Assembly (NCBI GenBank): GCA_964036665.1
Contig: OZ038527.1
Coordinates: forward strand, 22,105,901-22,169,900
DNA length: 64,000 nucleotides
DNA from: Gordius sp. MW1
Taxonomy: Eukaryota; Nematomorpha; Gordioida; Gordea; Gordiidae
Reading direction: 5' to 3'
The position numbers were made by a program, and so were the translations under genes. Each line of letters opens with the position of its first letter. The first letter of the stretch is position 1. This document shows, piece by piece, positions 45,623-57,782 of the stretch. The notes under the pieces were generated by a model that made no database searches, had not been told where the DNA came from, and saw nothing but the letters and a program-made list of their open reading frames with translations.

Positions 45623-45945
45623 CTTAAATGTCCTTGCTGGTTATTAAATTTCTTATCTTATTACACTAGCTTCATCTACACGTGTTGATGATTTAGCTAG
45701 TGACAGCAGCAAAGGCCTTAAGACATCTTTATCATCTTTTTAAATCCATGTACATTATTTTAAAATTTCTGAGTACTGTCGCCTATTTAAAAATATATAA
45801 GATATAAATTCCTGAAAAGTAAAAAAATTATAAATTTTGATTAGTATTTTAGCTATTGACAACAATATACTTTATAATTTAATATTTTTTTGCCTATTTA
45901 ATATAAAATGTTATTTATAATATTTCAATAGGTTTTTAAGAAATC

Positions 45946-46697
45946 ATGCAAAATTATGGAAATCGTCCCATGGTCAATAGATCTTTTTTACGTGTTTTAT
46001 TTCGCAGTTTCGAAAATTGGATGGGTGTAACTGAAATTAGAGAATACATAATACAAAAACCGAAGCAATGTTTTATACTGGTTGTGTTATTAATATCCCT
46101 TCTATTTCCCCTCAGTTTTTATTTGACATTTACTATTACGACATTTTGCATCACCTTCACCATCTTTTTAATTGTCCAAGGTAATATTTTTATAAAAAAA
46201 ATTTGATTTTTTTCAAAAAAAACTGAAATTTTTTTAAAAACGTTTTTATCGTTTTTTATTTAATGAACAAATAAATAACTAGCATTTTATAAGGAAAATG
46301 TCTTAAATATTTCAGTGCTGCATAATTATTTAGAACGCAATTTAAAAAAATATTTTTTTTATCTTAAACAATAAACCTTTTTCGTTAATAAATCTGGCCA
46401 TTATACAGTGTTAATTGGTAAATTTTTCTAAAATTTGTGAAAATTTTATTAAAAATAATGTTTAATGATTTAAATCTTTTAGGTAGTTTGGTATTTACTT
46501 CAACTTTAGCAGTGGCCACAGTATTAGCCATTTCACTTCCATTTTCAATGCTATTTGTTGTCATAGTTCTGACCGGAAAAAAAATCATTAACATCATCTG
46601 GAATACATTTAAAATTATCTTACTTTTTATGATCAAATATACTTTTCATCTAGATGTAAAAACACCATATTTACCAAACTATTTGTGTTTAAATTGA
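45946..46697 (+). CDS. LDAF1: Promethin/LDAF1-like lipid-droplet membrane protein (2 exons)
   Basis: Exons 45946-46180 and 46483-46697 (donor CCAAG|GTAATA, acceptor CTTTTAG|GTAGTT, phase 1) give 149 residues. A short amphipathic N-terminus (RSFLRVLFRSFENWMGV, EIREYIIQKP) precedes four tightly packed hydrophobic segments (about residues 44-58, 60-78, 81-96 and 98-110), then a polar tail. Promethin, the seipin partner that sets sites of lipid-droplet formation in the ER, has the same length (~160 aa) and helix-hairpin layout after a K/R-P turn. An acceptor-like TTTCAATAG upstream (about 45930) suggests a 5' untranslated exon. Sequence identity is low, so the assignment is by architecture. The gene converges on the phosphomannomutase gene. 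Confidence 0.5.
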
Positions 46698-47273
46698 CAC
46701 ACCAAAATTTTTATATTAAATTTTAATCAGCAATGAAAGCATTAAAATTACAGGAAAATATAAATTTTTAAATTTTATATTGCATTTTTAAATTTATAAT
46801 TTTATAAATGGCAAAACAGATGCCATGGAAATGTCAATTAATGTCAAGGCCTTAGAGGCAACAAATATAAAATTTACATTTTTAGATGAGATTGTTAAAC
46901 AAATATTTGGTTAAAAACCATTGTTAAAATATCAAAAAAGAGCTTTAAATTTTTTGCTAATTTGCCAATGAGTATTATTTAGTCAAGTAGTATAAAATGT
47001 TTGAGTGAGCACAATCTGCACAATATAAAACCTACCTCAAAATTGATAAATATAAATTTATTCAAAATCCCTTAGATATAAATATTTATAAATGTAACAA
47101 ACAAATTTATAAATAGAAATAGTTGTCACCGATAAAGATCATAATACAAAATACTTGAATATGTGAGCATTTAAATATAGAGGAAACAAAGGATGAATTT
47201 AATAATAAACAATACAATTCATGTTTAATTTTAATTCTCTTTCACCAAATAATGTTATAACACCAAATATTAA
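46698..47273. other. Convergent intergenic region
   Basis: 576 bp of AT-rich sequence between the stops of the LDAF1-like and phosphomannomutase genes. It must hold both 3' untranslated regions. No repeat or RNA gene was seen. Confidence 0.6.
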
Positions 47274-48390
47274 TCAAAGTTGGAATAGTTGTTTGATTTG
47301 TTTCATTGTATCTTCTGGACTTACAACCGTATAACCTTCTGTAAGATGATGATTGAAAATCTCATGATCATTTCCACCCTGAAAATATGTTGAAATTAAA
47401 GATCCAAATACAATAATTAAAGTTGGAATTACTAACTTTCATGGTTTTGTCTCCAAAAAAGTAAATTTTATCATAATTCTGGAAGTGTTGAAGACTATAA
47501 GATTTGTCCCAATTAGTAGGAAAAACATCAAAACTGATTTGTCCACCTTGTTTTATGAGTTATGATTTAAGTTGGTTATAAAAATAACATACCAATTGAA
47601 AATACTAAGCCCATATCAGGAAATTTATTTTTAAGGTCTTCCACAAACTTAGCTCTAACATGGTGTACCTAAATTAAAAATAGATTAGGTTAAAAATTTA
47701 ATTTGCCAAATTAATTTAATTTGTGAAAATGTTAAGTTAGCACAATTCAAATTAAACCTTGTCATATTTTTCAAATGCTTCTCGTTCCTCTTGAGAACAG
47801 TTTCTACCGGGTGGACATATATTGATGAGACCTTGCCTAAACTCTATAAAAGTCCCCCTATTATAGATATGAGCAATTACCAATATTATGTTACCTTTTA
47901 AATGGAAGTTTTAGTTTTGACATATACTCCAACACATAGTTTATAAAAGTTTGAAGCTTATCATCTCCTAATTCTTTTTGAATACTCTTTTATTCTATTA
48001 GTCATCACATATACATTAATCTTACATTGCAAAAAATTTGTTTTCCATTTTTATAAACCAATATTCCATTTTCTGGCATTACATAATCAAAATCTTCCAA
48101 TACTAGTAATATAATTCATCTTAGTGATAATGAAAATAATTACCTTTGAAGCCTCCAAGTTGTTCACATAATTTTTTCAAATCAGATCCACTCACAATTC
48201 CAATTTCATGCTTTTTCCTTAATTCTCTTAACAAAGTGTGCATGTCCATTTTAATAGTCTATTAGCATTAGGTTGCACTAAGAATGAATACTTGTCGCGG
48301 AATCGTCAATGTTCCATCCAAATCAAAAAGCACAATCGATTTTTGATCACTCAAGTCCCCGTTGAAGTCATTTTTATTATTAAAATTCAT
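47274..48390 (-). CDS. PMM2: Phosphomannomutase (8 exons, complete)
   Basis: Converts mannose-6-phosphate to mannose-1-phosphate in the cytosol, feeding GDP-mannose for N-glycans, GPI anchors and O-mannose. Exons on the minus strand: 48390-48292, 48258-48144, 48102-48026, 47986-47895, 47857-47758, 47668-47593, 47546-47437, 47378-47274. These total 774 nt, 257 residues plus stop, with every phase consistent. HAD-fold motifs are intact: [10 protein letters not shown] with nucleophile Asp23 and acid/base Asp25, [73 protein letters not shown]. The ATG at 48388-48390 gives an ~11-residue extension before the fold. Length matches the family (246-262). Introns are 33, 41, 39, 37, 89, 46 and 58 nt. 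Animals often have PMM1 and PMM2; I cannot say which is closer. Confidence 0.95.
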
Positions 48391-48985
48391 ATTTGATGAT
48401 GCAAATAATCAAAAAGGGGGTGTGTCTGCCACCTATGCTTAAACCCTATGCACGTGAGTAAACATATGAGCGAAAGCGCTGTTTACAAAACTTTATGTTA
48501 TTGTTGGAGTTCAACAAAATTCTCTATAAGGCGTAGGATTTACTATGAGTTTTGCAAATTTCAGTCATTTTTGCAATTAAAATTACCTAATTTTTTTATA
48601 CAATGTATTCTATAAAGTGATCAATTTTTTACTAAGCTAATTACAATGCAAAGGTTTTTTCTAGACGGCATTTTAAATGAAGATTGTTCAAACTTCCTGA
48701 GCAGTCAAGATATTGCATGTTTAATTAGTATTATACTTTTATGAAAGACAAAACAGGCCAGATTAAATTAAGTTGTTAAGCTTTCTATATTATTTGTTGT
48801 TTAAAACGCTCAGAACTTTTTTTGACAAAAAAATTATTCAGCCATCAAACAACCTCTTTTAAATTCTCTGTTTAATACGAACTGGTTTAACATCAATAAA
48901 CCTAATTGCAATTTAACTATTTTAATATTTTTAACACAAAATACTGCAAAGGTTTTTAAAATTATTTTCAAATAATAATACATTA

Positions 48986-49614
48986 CAGGCGCCTAGTCAA
49001 GGAGGAGGAAGGCGGGATCTTTTCCCCTCTGCCAAAATTAAATTTTATTTATTAATAACTAATTTAAATGGGTTTAATTATTATATAGTTGTATAAAAAA
49101 TTTTAGAAAACATAATCTTTACATTTCATTTTTCTGTTACAAATAAAATTAATTTTGTGTAAAGAGTATTTCAAAATTAGCTAAAACTTGTTTTTTTATC
49201 AAAGCACCGTTCATTTAGCTGTACTAAAAAATGTCAAGTAAACAGATTGAGTGACTGTATAATTTTGCTTATTAACAACTTGAGAATCTTTTCAGATCAA
49301 ACTCATATATTTTGCTTTGATTTCCGTCATTTAAAATTTGACGAAACTAATCAACATGTCTTTAATTACAACTAAATGACAATATTTTCTGCCAGTTGTA
49401 TAACTTCCATAAGGTTTCTGTTTTTTAAGGTATAAAAGCGATAGTGAATGCTCAGATTGATGAAGAGAAGAGATTTTTCCAAATCTGGTTATTTAGCGCC
49501 TTGAAGTTTCGAATATATTGTACGCGAAGTTTATTTTTGTTACATTATAAATAAAAGTGTCGAAATTTTTTTTGAATTTTTCCTTCCTCTTGAGAGAATC
49601 CTGGCTACGCGCTT
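48986..49614. mobile_element. Non-autonomous hAT-type element sharing its interior with 56796-57083
   Basis: Ends CAGGCGCCTAGTCAAGG and CCTGGCTACGCGC. Its last ~180 bp (AGTGAATGCTCAGATTGATG through TTGTTACATTATAAATAAAA to the end) is repeated with minor changes in the shorter element at 56796. The shared block reads like a decayed protein end (NAQIDEEKRFFQIW), possibly a hAT transposase C-terminus. A TSD was not identified. Confidence 0.55.
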
Positions 49615-50674
49615 AATATAATAATCTATTATAAAGCATCTGTTTAGATCTTTTGAACAAAATGTAAATACAGTACTTATAAACAGAGCCATTTGTTATG
49701 TTACAGTTTGTAGGTGAGTAACTGGAACCGTATTCTGCTACTATTTTAAAAATGTAATTTTACTTTAATAGTTAAGCTATATTAATAGAAAACAATTATA
49801 ATAAGTAATCAATATAAGATAAACGTTTTACAAAATAAAATAAAACAAACCTTATTTTATATTAACAAAAAAGATTAAACGATAATATTATACAATCTAT
49901 AATTTAGTTACTTTAATTCCCGATAATAATTATTGCCAAATTAAACGCAAACCCAAGAGCATGCCTTATACAAATTGCCAAAAACGCTCCAGTGGGAACG
50001 CGAAGAAAATTAAGTAAAAAACTTCAAGTTTAAAGAATACATAAATATTAAAAAAGTTCGTGTACTTTAAACTTTATCCTTCTTCTATTCAACGCCGATG
50101 GTAACTAACACATGTACAATGGTCACTAACCCGACCCGACCCGAAAGTAAAAAATAGTTATTGGTGTAAAATTGATTTTAATGGTTTTAAATGGCAACAA
50201 AATGTTATCTTCCACAAAAACAGCAGATTTATCAACATTTTTAATATGTTTGCCAGAAGTGAAAGCACCAGAAAAAAAGTAGATACTATTAGAAATGTAT
50301 TTTAGTATATTTCACCCAAAGTGTCTCTCTTAACAAGCCATTCGTTATCTTTAGTAAGCACCAGCAAAAAAATAAAATACAGATTTTTCAAAACTATTGC
50401 TAACTTTTTGTCTGTATTATCAAGCAATTTTGATTATAAGGCTAATAAATGGGCTGTGGCAATATTGTGCGGAAATGAAAGGAGAAAATTTGATCATTTT
50501 TTTTAACTCTCGTTTATTAAATCATGTTTGTAAAATAATTTTTTTATAAACGCATGATAATTTTGTTTTATTCTAGTGTATAGGCGATTAAACAAGTTGT
50601 GACATTAATATTTATAGCATCAATCAAGATATTCTACCTTTCTGGGTTCAAAATCGTAATAATACATTTTTAGC
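49615..50674. other. Intergenic, nothing identified
   Basis: AT-rich. A short CCCGACCCGACCCGAAAG patch occurs at about 50131, related to the GCCCG-rich repeats. No gene was found. Confidence 0.4.
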
Positions 50675-51286
50675 ATAGAGCTCTGCAAACTGAAATTTTT
50701 TAGGCCCGAGCCCGACTTCTTAAATTTTATTTTGCCTGAGCCCGGCCCGAAAGATTTTTTTATTTTGGCCCGACCTGAGCCCGAGCCCGCCCCGATTATC
50801 ATCTAAATATAAAACGCATTAGAATGTATTTACTCGCAATTTTTTAGGATAACTTTATAAAAGATCCATTTTCATTCGTTACTATTTATTCAGCTAATAA
50901 TTTTAAACTAAAAATTTAACTTATCAAATATTGTTTTAACAGTTCCAAAAAAAACTTTTTGAAATATTTAACCATCTTATTTACAAAGTTCTAACAGCTA
51001 CTATGAATCGATTTAAATACTAGAATAAGATTTGCAATTAGGGTCAGTTATATTATAATAGACAGGGAAAAAGCTGAAGTTTGGAAGCTATATTATGTAC
51101 GCTGTGCGAAGATAATATTTAATATCGAGTTGAGTTTATTTAAATCATATTTTATAAAGATTAATTTACTTTAGTTCAATTCGGTCCGGGCTCGGGCCTA
51201 AAATCTGGCCGCCTCATCAAGCCCGACCCGAGCCCGGTTATTTTATCAAATTCTGCCCGAGCCAGGCCCGGCCCATGCAGGGATTT
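50675..51286. mobile_element. Degraded hAT-type element, GCCCG-rich family
   Basis: The left end TAGAGCTCTGCA and right end TGCAGGGATTTA resemble the ends of 42205-43057. Subterminal GGCCCGAGCCCG / GCCCGAGCCAGGCCCGGCCC arrays occupy 50700-50790 and 51185-51275. The centre is AT-rich. No clear 8-bp duplication remains, consistent with age. Confidence 0.65.
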
Positions 51287-54200
51287 ATAATGCAATAAAT
51301 TTGAAAGATATGTCTATTATGCAATATAAGATTTATAAACTTCAACATGACCAGGACCCGACCCGGAAGAGTTTAAAATTTTTCAACACGAACCCGAGCC
51401 AAAATCTTTTTAAAATTTCCAACCCTAACTCGATCCGAAGGTTTTTTAAAATTCGTGCAGGGCTTTAGGGAAAGGAATCTAAATATCTACGTATGTACAG
51501 TGGATGGATCGTAGGCTGTAATTATCGCGTGAGGGGAGAATGTAACATTTACGTTCAATGAGGGAAGATTGTAACATTTAGGTTCAGTGGAAGAGTGTAA
51601 ACTTGTTGCCCACCTCGACAGTTTCACAAGCTTTCTAGCAGTGTGGATCACGTGGACTTAATCGGCAAAGATAATAACATTTTTCTCTTCACTAAATATA
51701 TAAAATAAAATAGTATATAGATGTTAACAACGTTTCTTTTTATTTTAACTTTCAAAAGAATACAATTTTAATGATCGAGTTATTTTAACTATATTATTTT
51801 TGATGATAAAATAATCCTTTTACTAAATTAATATATATACTCAGAAATGTTCAATCCATTTATTGACCTTTTTAATAAAGTTTATAAAATTATATATTAC
51901 AAGAATTTTAAATTTAAGAGCACTTTTAGATGTAAAGAAGGCCTACTTTTTTGACCAATAGTAACATTTTTAGCTTCCTAAGGGGGTTTCTTTAATTTTT
52001 AATTGCTAATTCCAAAATCCGCCTCCAAATATTATTTTTTTTTGAAATAAAGTGCAACTATATTGATCTTTTTCGCAAGGGAAATATACATATACTTATT
52101 CAAATTGGTATAATTGCATAAGTTTAAACGTTTTTTTTGTAAAAACAATAAGGTGCAAAGGGCCTTTAAATAAAGCAAACCCAAACTATGTCTTTCCTTG
52201 TTTTATATTTTTAGATATTATGACTTACAAATGGTTATTTCACTCACTTCAGATTTTATTCTATTTTCAGCTTGTGGCGGTTAAAATTATGAAATTTTTG
52301 GGTGTCGGGTTCGGATTGGATTTTTGCATGGTATTTTCTGGTTTATTCTAGTATTTACGTGTTTCATATCAGCTACTAGAACCTTCAAAAATAAAATATT
52401 TTAGTTTGTTAATCCATTTTGTTTTTTAGATTATATAAATAGTAGCATGAAAAAAATGTATTCTATATTCCAAAGGTATCCTTGTTGAATTACGAAAAAA
52501 ACAAACAAATGAATTTTATTATTTAAAGGAAAATAATTTTAAAATGTCAAATGATGAAACCTATTATAAAAAAACTCGATGTAGGTTAGGGCCAAAAATA
52601 AAAAAGCATCTCGGAGTCGGGTCGAGCTCGCGCAAATTAAAACTTAGGTCGACTGCAAAAAAATCTTGAGCCTCCAACATCTATTTTGCAGGGCTTAGTT
52701 AAAACATGACATCCGAATATATTTCCAAGTCCGGGGGGATATTTAAAAAAATTTGAACGGGGGTGAGACCTTTTATTTTGCCTTTAACTTAGATAAATAA
52801 TTGACTATTATACCATCGAATATATGATGAATACGTGTATCGTCTGGGCTTTGACACTACAATATGGTGGATTCTTCTAAATTAATATTAAAAAACAATT
52901 TTTAATAGCTAGCAACGATGCTTTTAATCAAATGAACTTACTAGCAAACGAATTAATAATAAATGAATATATGATTATTACTAAAAAATAAACATTCTCA
53001 TAAATTTACTTTACTTTATTATTAAATAGGCAGGATTTAAATGATTATATGTTGGTAACCATTACCATTACCATAGACGAACATTGTTTTAGTGGTAATA
53101 TAATGGGTAGTTATTATTTATTAGACACAAGACAAATATTGTTATACCAAATATAGGTATATTTTGGTATCAAAGACTAGAATGCCCGGCCCGGAACCCG
53201 GCCCAGCCCATAACTGTCGTAAATTTTTATTTTAGAGCAGGCTAGGGCGGGCATGATGATAAGATTCAGGCAATTCGGGCTTAATGAGATTTTTTAGATA
53301 GTGTATTATTTTGTTAATTTTTTATTTGATTGTATATGGATAATGCTAAATTAAGAAATTGATTTCGCCACCAGTGACCAGTCCTTAATCCATTTTTATA
53401 CTAATCCGGGAGAGATCTCATAAGTCTGGGGCGATTTGGTGATATTAAATATAGGGAGTTAGTGGAATTTTAAGATAAATTAAAAACTAATTAACCTCTG
53501 TGAAATACTGTTTTGTGTGAACTTCCTCTAGATTTATTTTACCACCAGGAATTATTTTTTCAAATTATTGTCGATTTGTTATCTCATTTTCGCAACTTTG
53601 AACTCAATTATTTTAAAAACTTGACGTATAGGGAAAAAACAAAAAAATATTCAAATCCACAAAAACTCTATAAAAGTATGTTAACCGTTTTCCAGTTGAT
53701 TTTTGTGTAGACCTAAGTTATTAGTTGCACACATTACAAAGTTGCAGAAACACCAAGATATTAGAATAGGAACATAAGAGTTTTAGCATTTAAATAATTT
53801 GCACATAATAATTTTACAAATGCTTTTACATTTAAGTTGAAATTATATTGTAATATCCCAATTTATGTCCCAAAATTTATACAAGATCCATTTTCTAAAC
53901 AAATTGGCCATTTATTATTTTTTAATAATAAAGCTTAAAGTGTACGCATGGAAAATGCAGTGGATTATAATCCTCCTGCCAACCTTATCTTCATAATGTG
54001 AAAGGTACAAATAGCGAAGCATGCATAATTTGATTATGGCCCAAAAATTTCCTAGGTGTAGCATAAGTTCAAGCATAGCAAACTCCTGGTAGACCCATGA
54101 TCTAATCCAATGCGTTTGAGGGCGATCTTTGGTCAGGCAAAGTGTCAATGGGGTGCTTAAAAAATCGTTAGCCATTTTGCCAAATTTGTAGAATCTTGTA

Positions 54201-55156
54201 GAAGCTTTAATTATATTTCATTAATACAAATCTGTAGGTTTATATTATATATTAATGCCATGGACATAAATATGCAATAAATATATAAAACTTATTTACA
54301 TGCATTTAGGAGCGCTATTATCATATTTAACAAGCAAAAATTTTTTAATGTTGAATATTCAAGTGGTTACTTGGGTGTGTAGTTTATCTAATATTAAAGG
54401 TATTAACATCTTAAATGTGAATCACAAAATTAAAAACACACCACTAAATTAAGTATACTATGATATGATGACTAATAAAGCGATTTTAAAGCCGCAATAT
54501 GCTTATAAAATCTCATATGTCGTCTCGAGGTTGAAATTTTAGGCTCGATATGGCTCAATATTTTAAAGTCTCGTCTCATCTCAGTTTTTCGAGACGTAAT
54601 AGAGATTTTTCTCGGATTTTGTGCATCAGTAGTGATGGGAAACAGGGATGCAAGAAGATTTGTTTTTTGGGTGATGTGACTCGTAAATCACTTCATACTT
54701 AAGAATATCCAAGATTCTAACAAATTTTATTATTTTTTGAGATGTTTACAGAAACAAATATTATCTTTACAATTGTCAACTTAATTGTCAATAATAGAGC
54801 TTTATTGTAAATCCTTACTCAAGTAGAATAACTGTAAAATTTTAGAAGATTTCAAAAGTCTTTAAAAGATTTTGTATACCTTTATATATACATATAATTA
54901 ATTACAGCTTTCTAATAAATTTTGGCACTTTTAACAAGATAGTTTTTAACTATTAGTTGGAAAAGTCTATTTTTCAATTTAAATATAATTTTAAAATATT
55001 TATTGCTAATTTGTTGTGAATGTCAACCAATAAGATTACTACGCATAAATTGTAGGCGGCATCTTTTACGATTTAGTACACGTGTTAAATTTACTATAAT
55101 GTTTTTATAAATTAAATATTACTCATCAATTCAAAAAAATTCTTGACGTATTATTA
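51287..55156. other. Long repeat-rich intergenic stretch
   Basis: No gene was recognised. Contents noted: GACCCG-type fragments at 51350-51440, 52615-52690 and 53180-53280. A short ~30-bp repeat (GAATGTAACATTTACGTTCA, GATTGTAACATTTAGGTTCA) lies at 51535-51600. The rest is AT-rich. Small open frames at 53513 and 53915 show no domain. Confidence 0.45.
54520..54640. mobile_element. Fragment of the TCTCG-array hAT family
   Basis: GTCTCGTCTCATCTCAGTTT, TTCGAGACG, TTTTTCTCGG and GCATCAGTAGTGATG closely resemble the right end of the element at 3307-5026 (TTTTTCTCGG...GCATCACTAGTGA). Only this end is present. Confidence 0.6.
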
Positions 55157-55787
55157 ATGGGCTCACCGCAACTGGACATTCACAATAAAGGTATACTTAT
55201 TAATTAGTTTTTTGTAATGTAATTTTATAGATTATATGTGTCGACCTCAAAGTTTGTGTTACACCAAACCAAATACCACACATTTTAAAGAACAGGACAA
55301 CTTATGTTCTCTATTTACCCAAAAATGTTCTACTCAACATCATTTGGAGGAATGTTACCCATCCATTTCCTCCAACGTTCTATCCAATTACTCTGGTCTA
55401 TATGACAATGAAAAGTCTTGGCATTCCAATGATGCTGTTGAATCATCATTTTCATCCACCTTTTCAAATTCTGTCCTGAGGGATATGTGCGATGCTCAAA
55501 GCTGTGCTAAAGATAATGAGTCAGAATTATTGACATTGTCTTCTAACCAAGGTACTGACTCTTGTATTAAAATCCCTCCTTTGGAAAAAATGGAAAGTCC
55601 TCCTACCTATGATAATTATTCAGATATTCTTAAACCTAGTAAAGCCATATACTATGATATCCAAATAGATTCCAACTCTTCTCTAACCCCTGCAAATCGA
55701 GCACTTTCCCCATACCTTTATGTATTTTTCCATGTCAGGAAAATTCCAAAAATTTTAAGCACCTTTTCGATTTATGAAATCTGTTAA
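55157..55787 (+). CDS. Two-exon small Ser-rich protein with PPxY motif, unknown
   Basis: Exon 1 (55157-55190, MGSPQLDIHNK) joins exon 2 (55231-55787) across a 40-nt GT-AG intron in phase 1, giving 196 residues. The N-terminal half is Cys- and Ser-rich (MCRPQSLCYTKP; LCSLFTQKCSTQHH). The middle is low-complexity Ser/Asn. A PPTY sequence at residues 135-138 in ESPPTYDNY is a PPxY motif of the kind bound by WW domains of NEDD4-type ubiquitin ligases. The last ~20 residues are hydrophobic and basic (PYLYVFFHVRKIPKI) and may be intron read-through if a further exon exists. No family was recognised. The balanced codon use and clean junction support a real gene. Confidence 0.5.
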
Positions 55788-56239
55788 CCCTCAATTTTTT
55801 GACTTTTTTTATGCTGGAACTTAGTGTTTGTTATATATAAAATAAGGTTGTTAATAAAACTTTTGTGGTTTATTGAAACTTAGTTTTAAATTATAATCCA
55901 AACTCTGTGGTAACCTTTTTACCTTTGAATAATTACAATGTTAATTAGTATATGTTCCCCATATAATTTATAAACTTTTTATATGCTAATGGATGTGATA
56001 ATTAATCCACATTTAATTAAAAAAACTAGTGGTATATTAAATAATTATGTTTTCACTACATAAGAGACAAATTTTTATTAGTTGACCTAGTTTTGTTATT
56101 GCCATTGATTAAAGGGCATGTTGTTGTTTGATCAAGACTGACAATAAATTGGGTCATGTTATGTATTACATGCCTCCCCCAAATGGTAATTATTATTTGA
56201 TATTTAAGCTTTTTTAAAAACAAAATAAATTTATGAGTT

Positions 56240-56399
56240 CATGGGTGTGGCCAGGATTTGAACTAGAGGGGCAATAATTAGGGAGGGACAAAAAAGTAAT
56301 TTTTTAAAATTTTAGCCATAATTATATTAAGTTTTGGAGAATTTTTGGTTTTAGATGGGGGCAGCCGCCCCTCCCTGCCACTTCCCAGCTATGCCCATG
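56240..56399. mobile_element. MITE, CATGGGCGTAGCC family
   Basis: Ends CATGGGTGTGGCCAGG and CCCAGCTATGCCCATG, 160 bp. No matching 8-bp flanks were seen. Only 46 bp separate it from the next copy. Confidence 0.7.
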
Positions 56400-56445
56400 T
56401 TTACATTGTTTAAGTGTTTGGTTTTAAAAAATAAATTTGTAGGTC

Positions 56446-56617
56446 CATGGGCGTAGCCAAGGGGGGGGGGGCCAGGGAAAGGCGGCTGCCACCCTCTAAA
56501 ACCAAAAACTTGTTAAAATTTATTAAAATTATGGCTAAAAATTCGAAAAAATGATCATTTTGCCCCTCCCCAAATCATTTTTGCTCCCCTCTAATTCCAA
56601 TGCTTGCTACACCCATG
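56446..56617. mobile_element. MITE, CATGGGCGTAGCC family
   Basis: Ends CATGGGCGTAGCCAAGG and CTTGCTACACCCATG, opposite interior orientation to its neighbour, flanks TGTAGGTC (56438-56445) and AGTAGGTC (56618-56625). Confidence 0.8.
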
Positions 56618-56795
56618 AGTAGGTCAAGTTAAATTTTATTTTTAACAACCCTCTATTTGGTTATAATTTGAGTGAATCTTGTAAAGTTATAACCCAAAAC
56701 AATTTAGATTATAGGGGCATGTGCCTAAAGAAGATATTCATCGGTTACTGCGATCCTTAAAGTCATATTTGGTAATAAAATTTATAATAACATGC

Positions 56796-57083
56796 AGGGG
56801 CGTAGCCAAGGGGGCAGAAAGCGGGAATTTTCTACCCCCTTGACCAAAATCTGAATTTTTTTTGAAGATCCATATCCTTTTTTAAGGTAAAATATCGATA
56901 GTAAATGCTCTGATTAATGAAGAGAAGAGATTTTCCCAAAGCTGGTTAGATAGCGCTTTGAAGTTTCGCATATATTGTACTGTACGCGAAGTTTACTTTT
57001 GTTACATTATAAATAAAAGTGTCGAAAATTTTTTTGAATTTTTCTTCCTCCCCCCCTTGAGAAAATCCTGGCTACGCGCCTGT
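56796..57083. mobile_element. Non-autonomous hAT-type element, CAGGGGCGTAGCC ends
   Basis: Ends CAGGGGCGTAGCCAAGG and CCTGGCTACGCGCCTG. Its interior is the ~180-bp block shared with 48986-49614. Internal deletion relative to that copy. A TSD was not found. Confidence 0.65.
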
Positions 57084-57609
57084 GTCACTTGACGGGCGCA
57101 ACCTTATTTGCCGAAAATATGAGAGGAATGCGATAACGTCATGCCTGTCTCGCTCGAATTAAGATAATAGAGATGAGGTCATATTAATCCTCATTTTTCG
57201 AATGTATAAACTTTATAAAATTTTATTTACAAATCTAATGTAATTATCGAAAAGTTCAGAGATTGATTTAAAGAACTTAGTCGAAATCAAAAGTTTTTGC
57301 TCAACTTTTATATCCATAAATTTTATTCTATTTTTTTTCCAACATATTTAGAAATTTTTGCCAAAGCTGCCTTTACACTCAAGCTGATGTTAAACACATA
57401 TCCTGAGCTTATCTAAGATTTAAACATAAAATGGACAAAAATATTAATATTTTTTTTTATAAATTTTTTTCCAAACTTCAATACGCATCTGTTGTTCATT
57501 GATTAATTCATAATATTAATTTGAATGACTCCAAAATTCTTCTCTCTTTTTTAACGTCCTGGGGTCTCAGGGACCCCACTTAACCAAATGCGTGAACATA
57601 TAATTAAGG

Positions 57610-57782
57610 TATGGGCGTAGCCAGCATTGGGATTAGAGGGGGGCAATAATGCTTTAGGGAGGGGCAAAATGATCATTTTTTGAAATTTTAGCCATAATTT
57701 TAATAAATTTCGTCAAATTTTTGGATTTTGAGGGGGGGGGGAAGCCTCTCCCTGCCTCCCCCCCCCCTTGGCTACGCCCATG
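57610..57782. mobile_element. MITE, CATGGGCGTAGCC family
   Basis: TATGGGCGTAGCCAGC to GGCTACGCCCATG, 173 bp. G run and C run inside. The small minus-strand frame here is an artefact. Confidence 0.75.
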
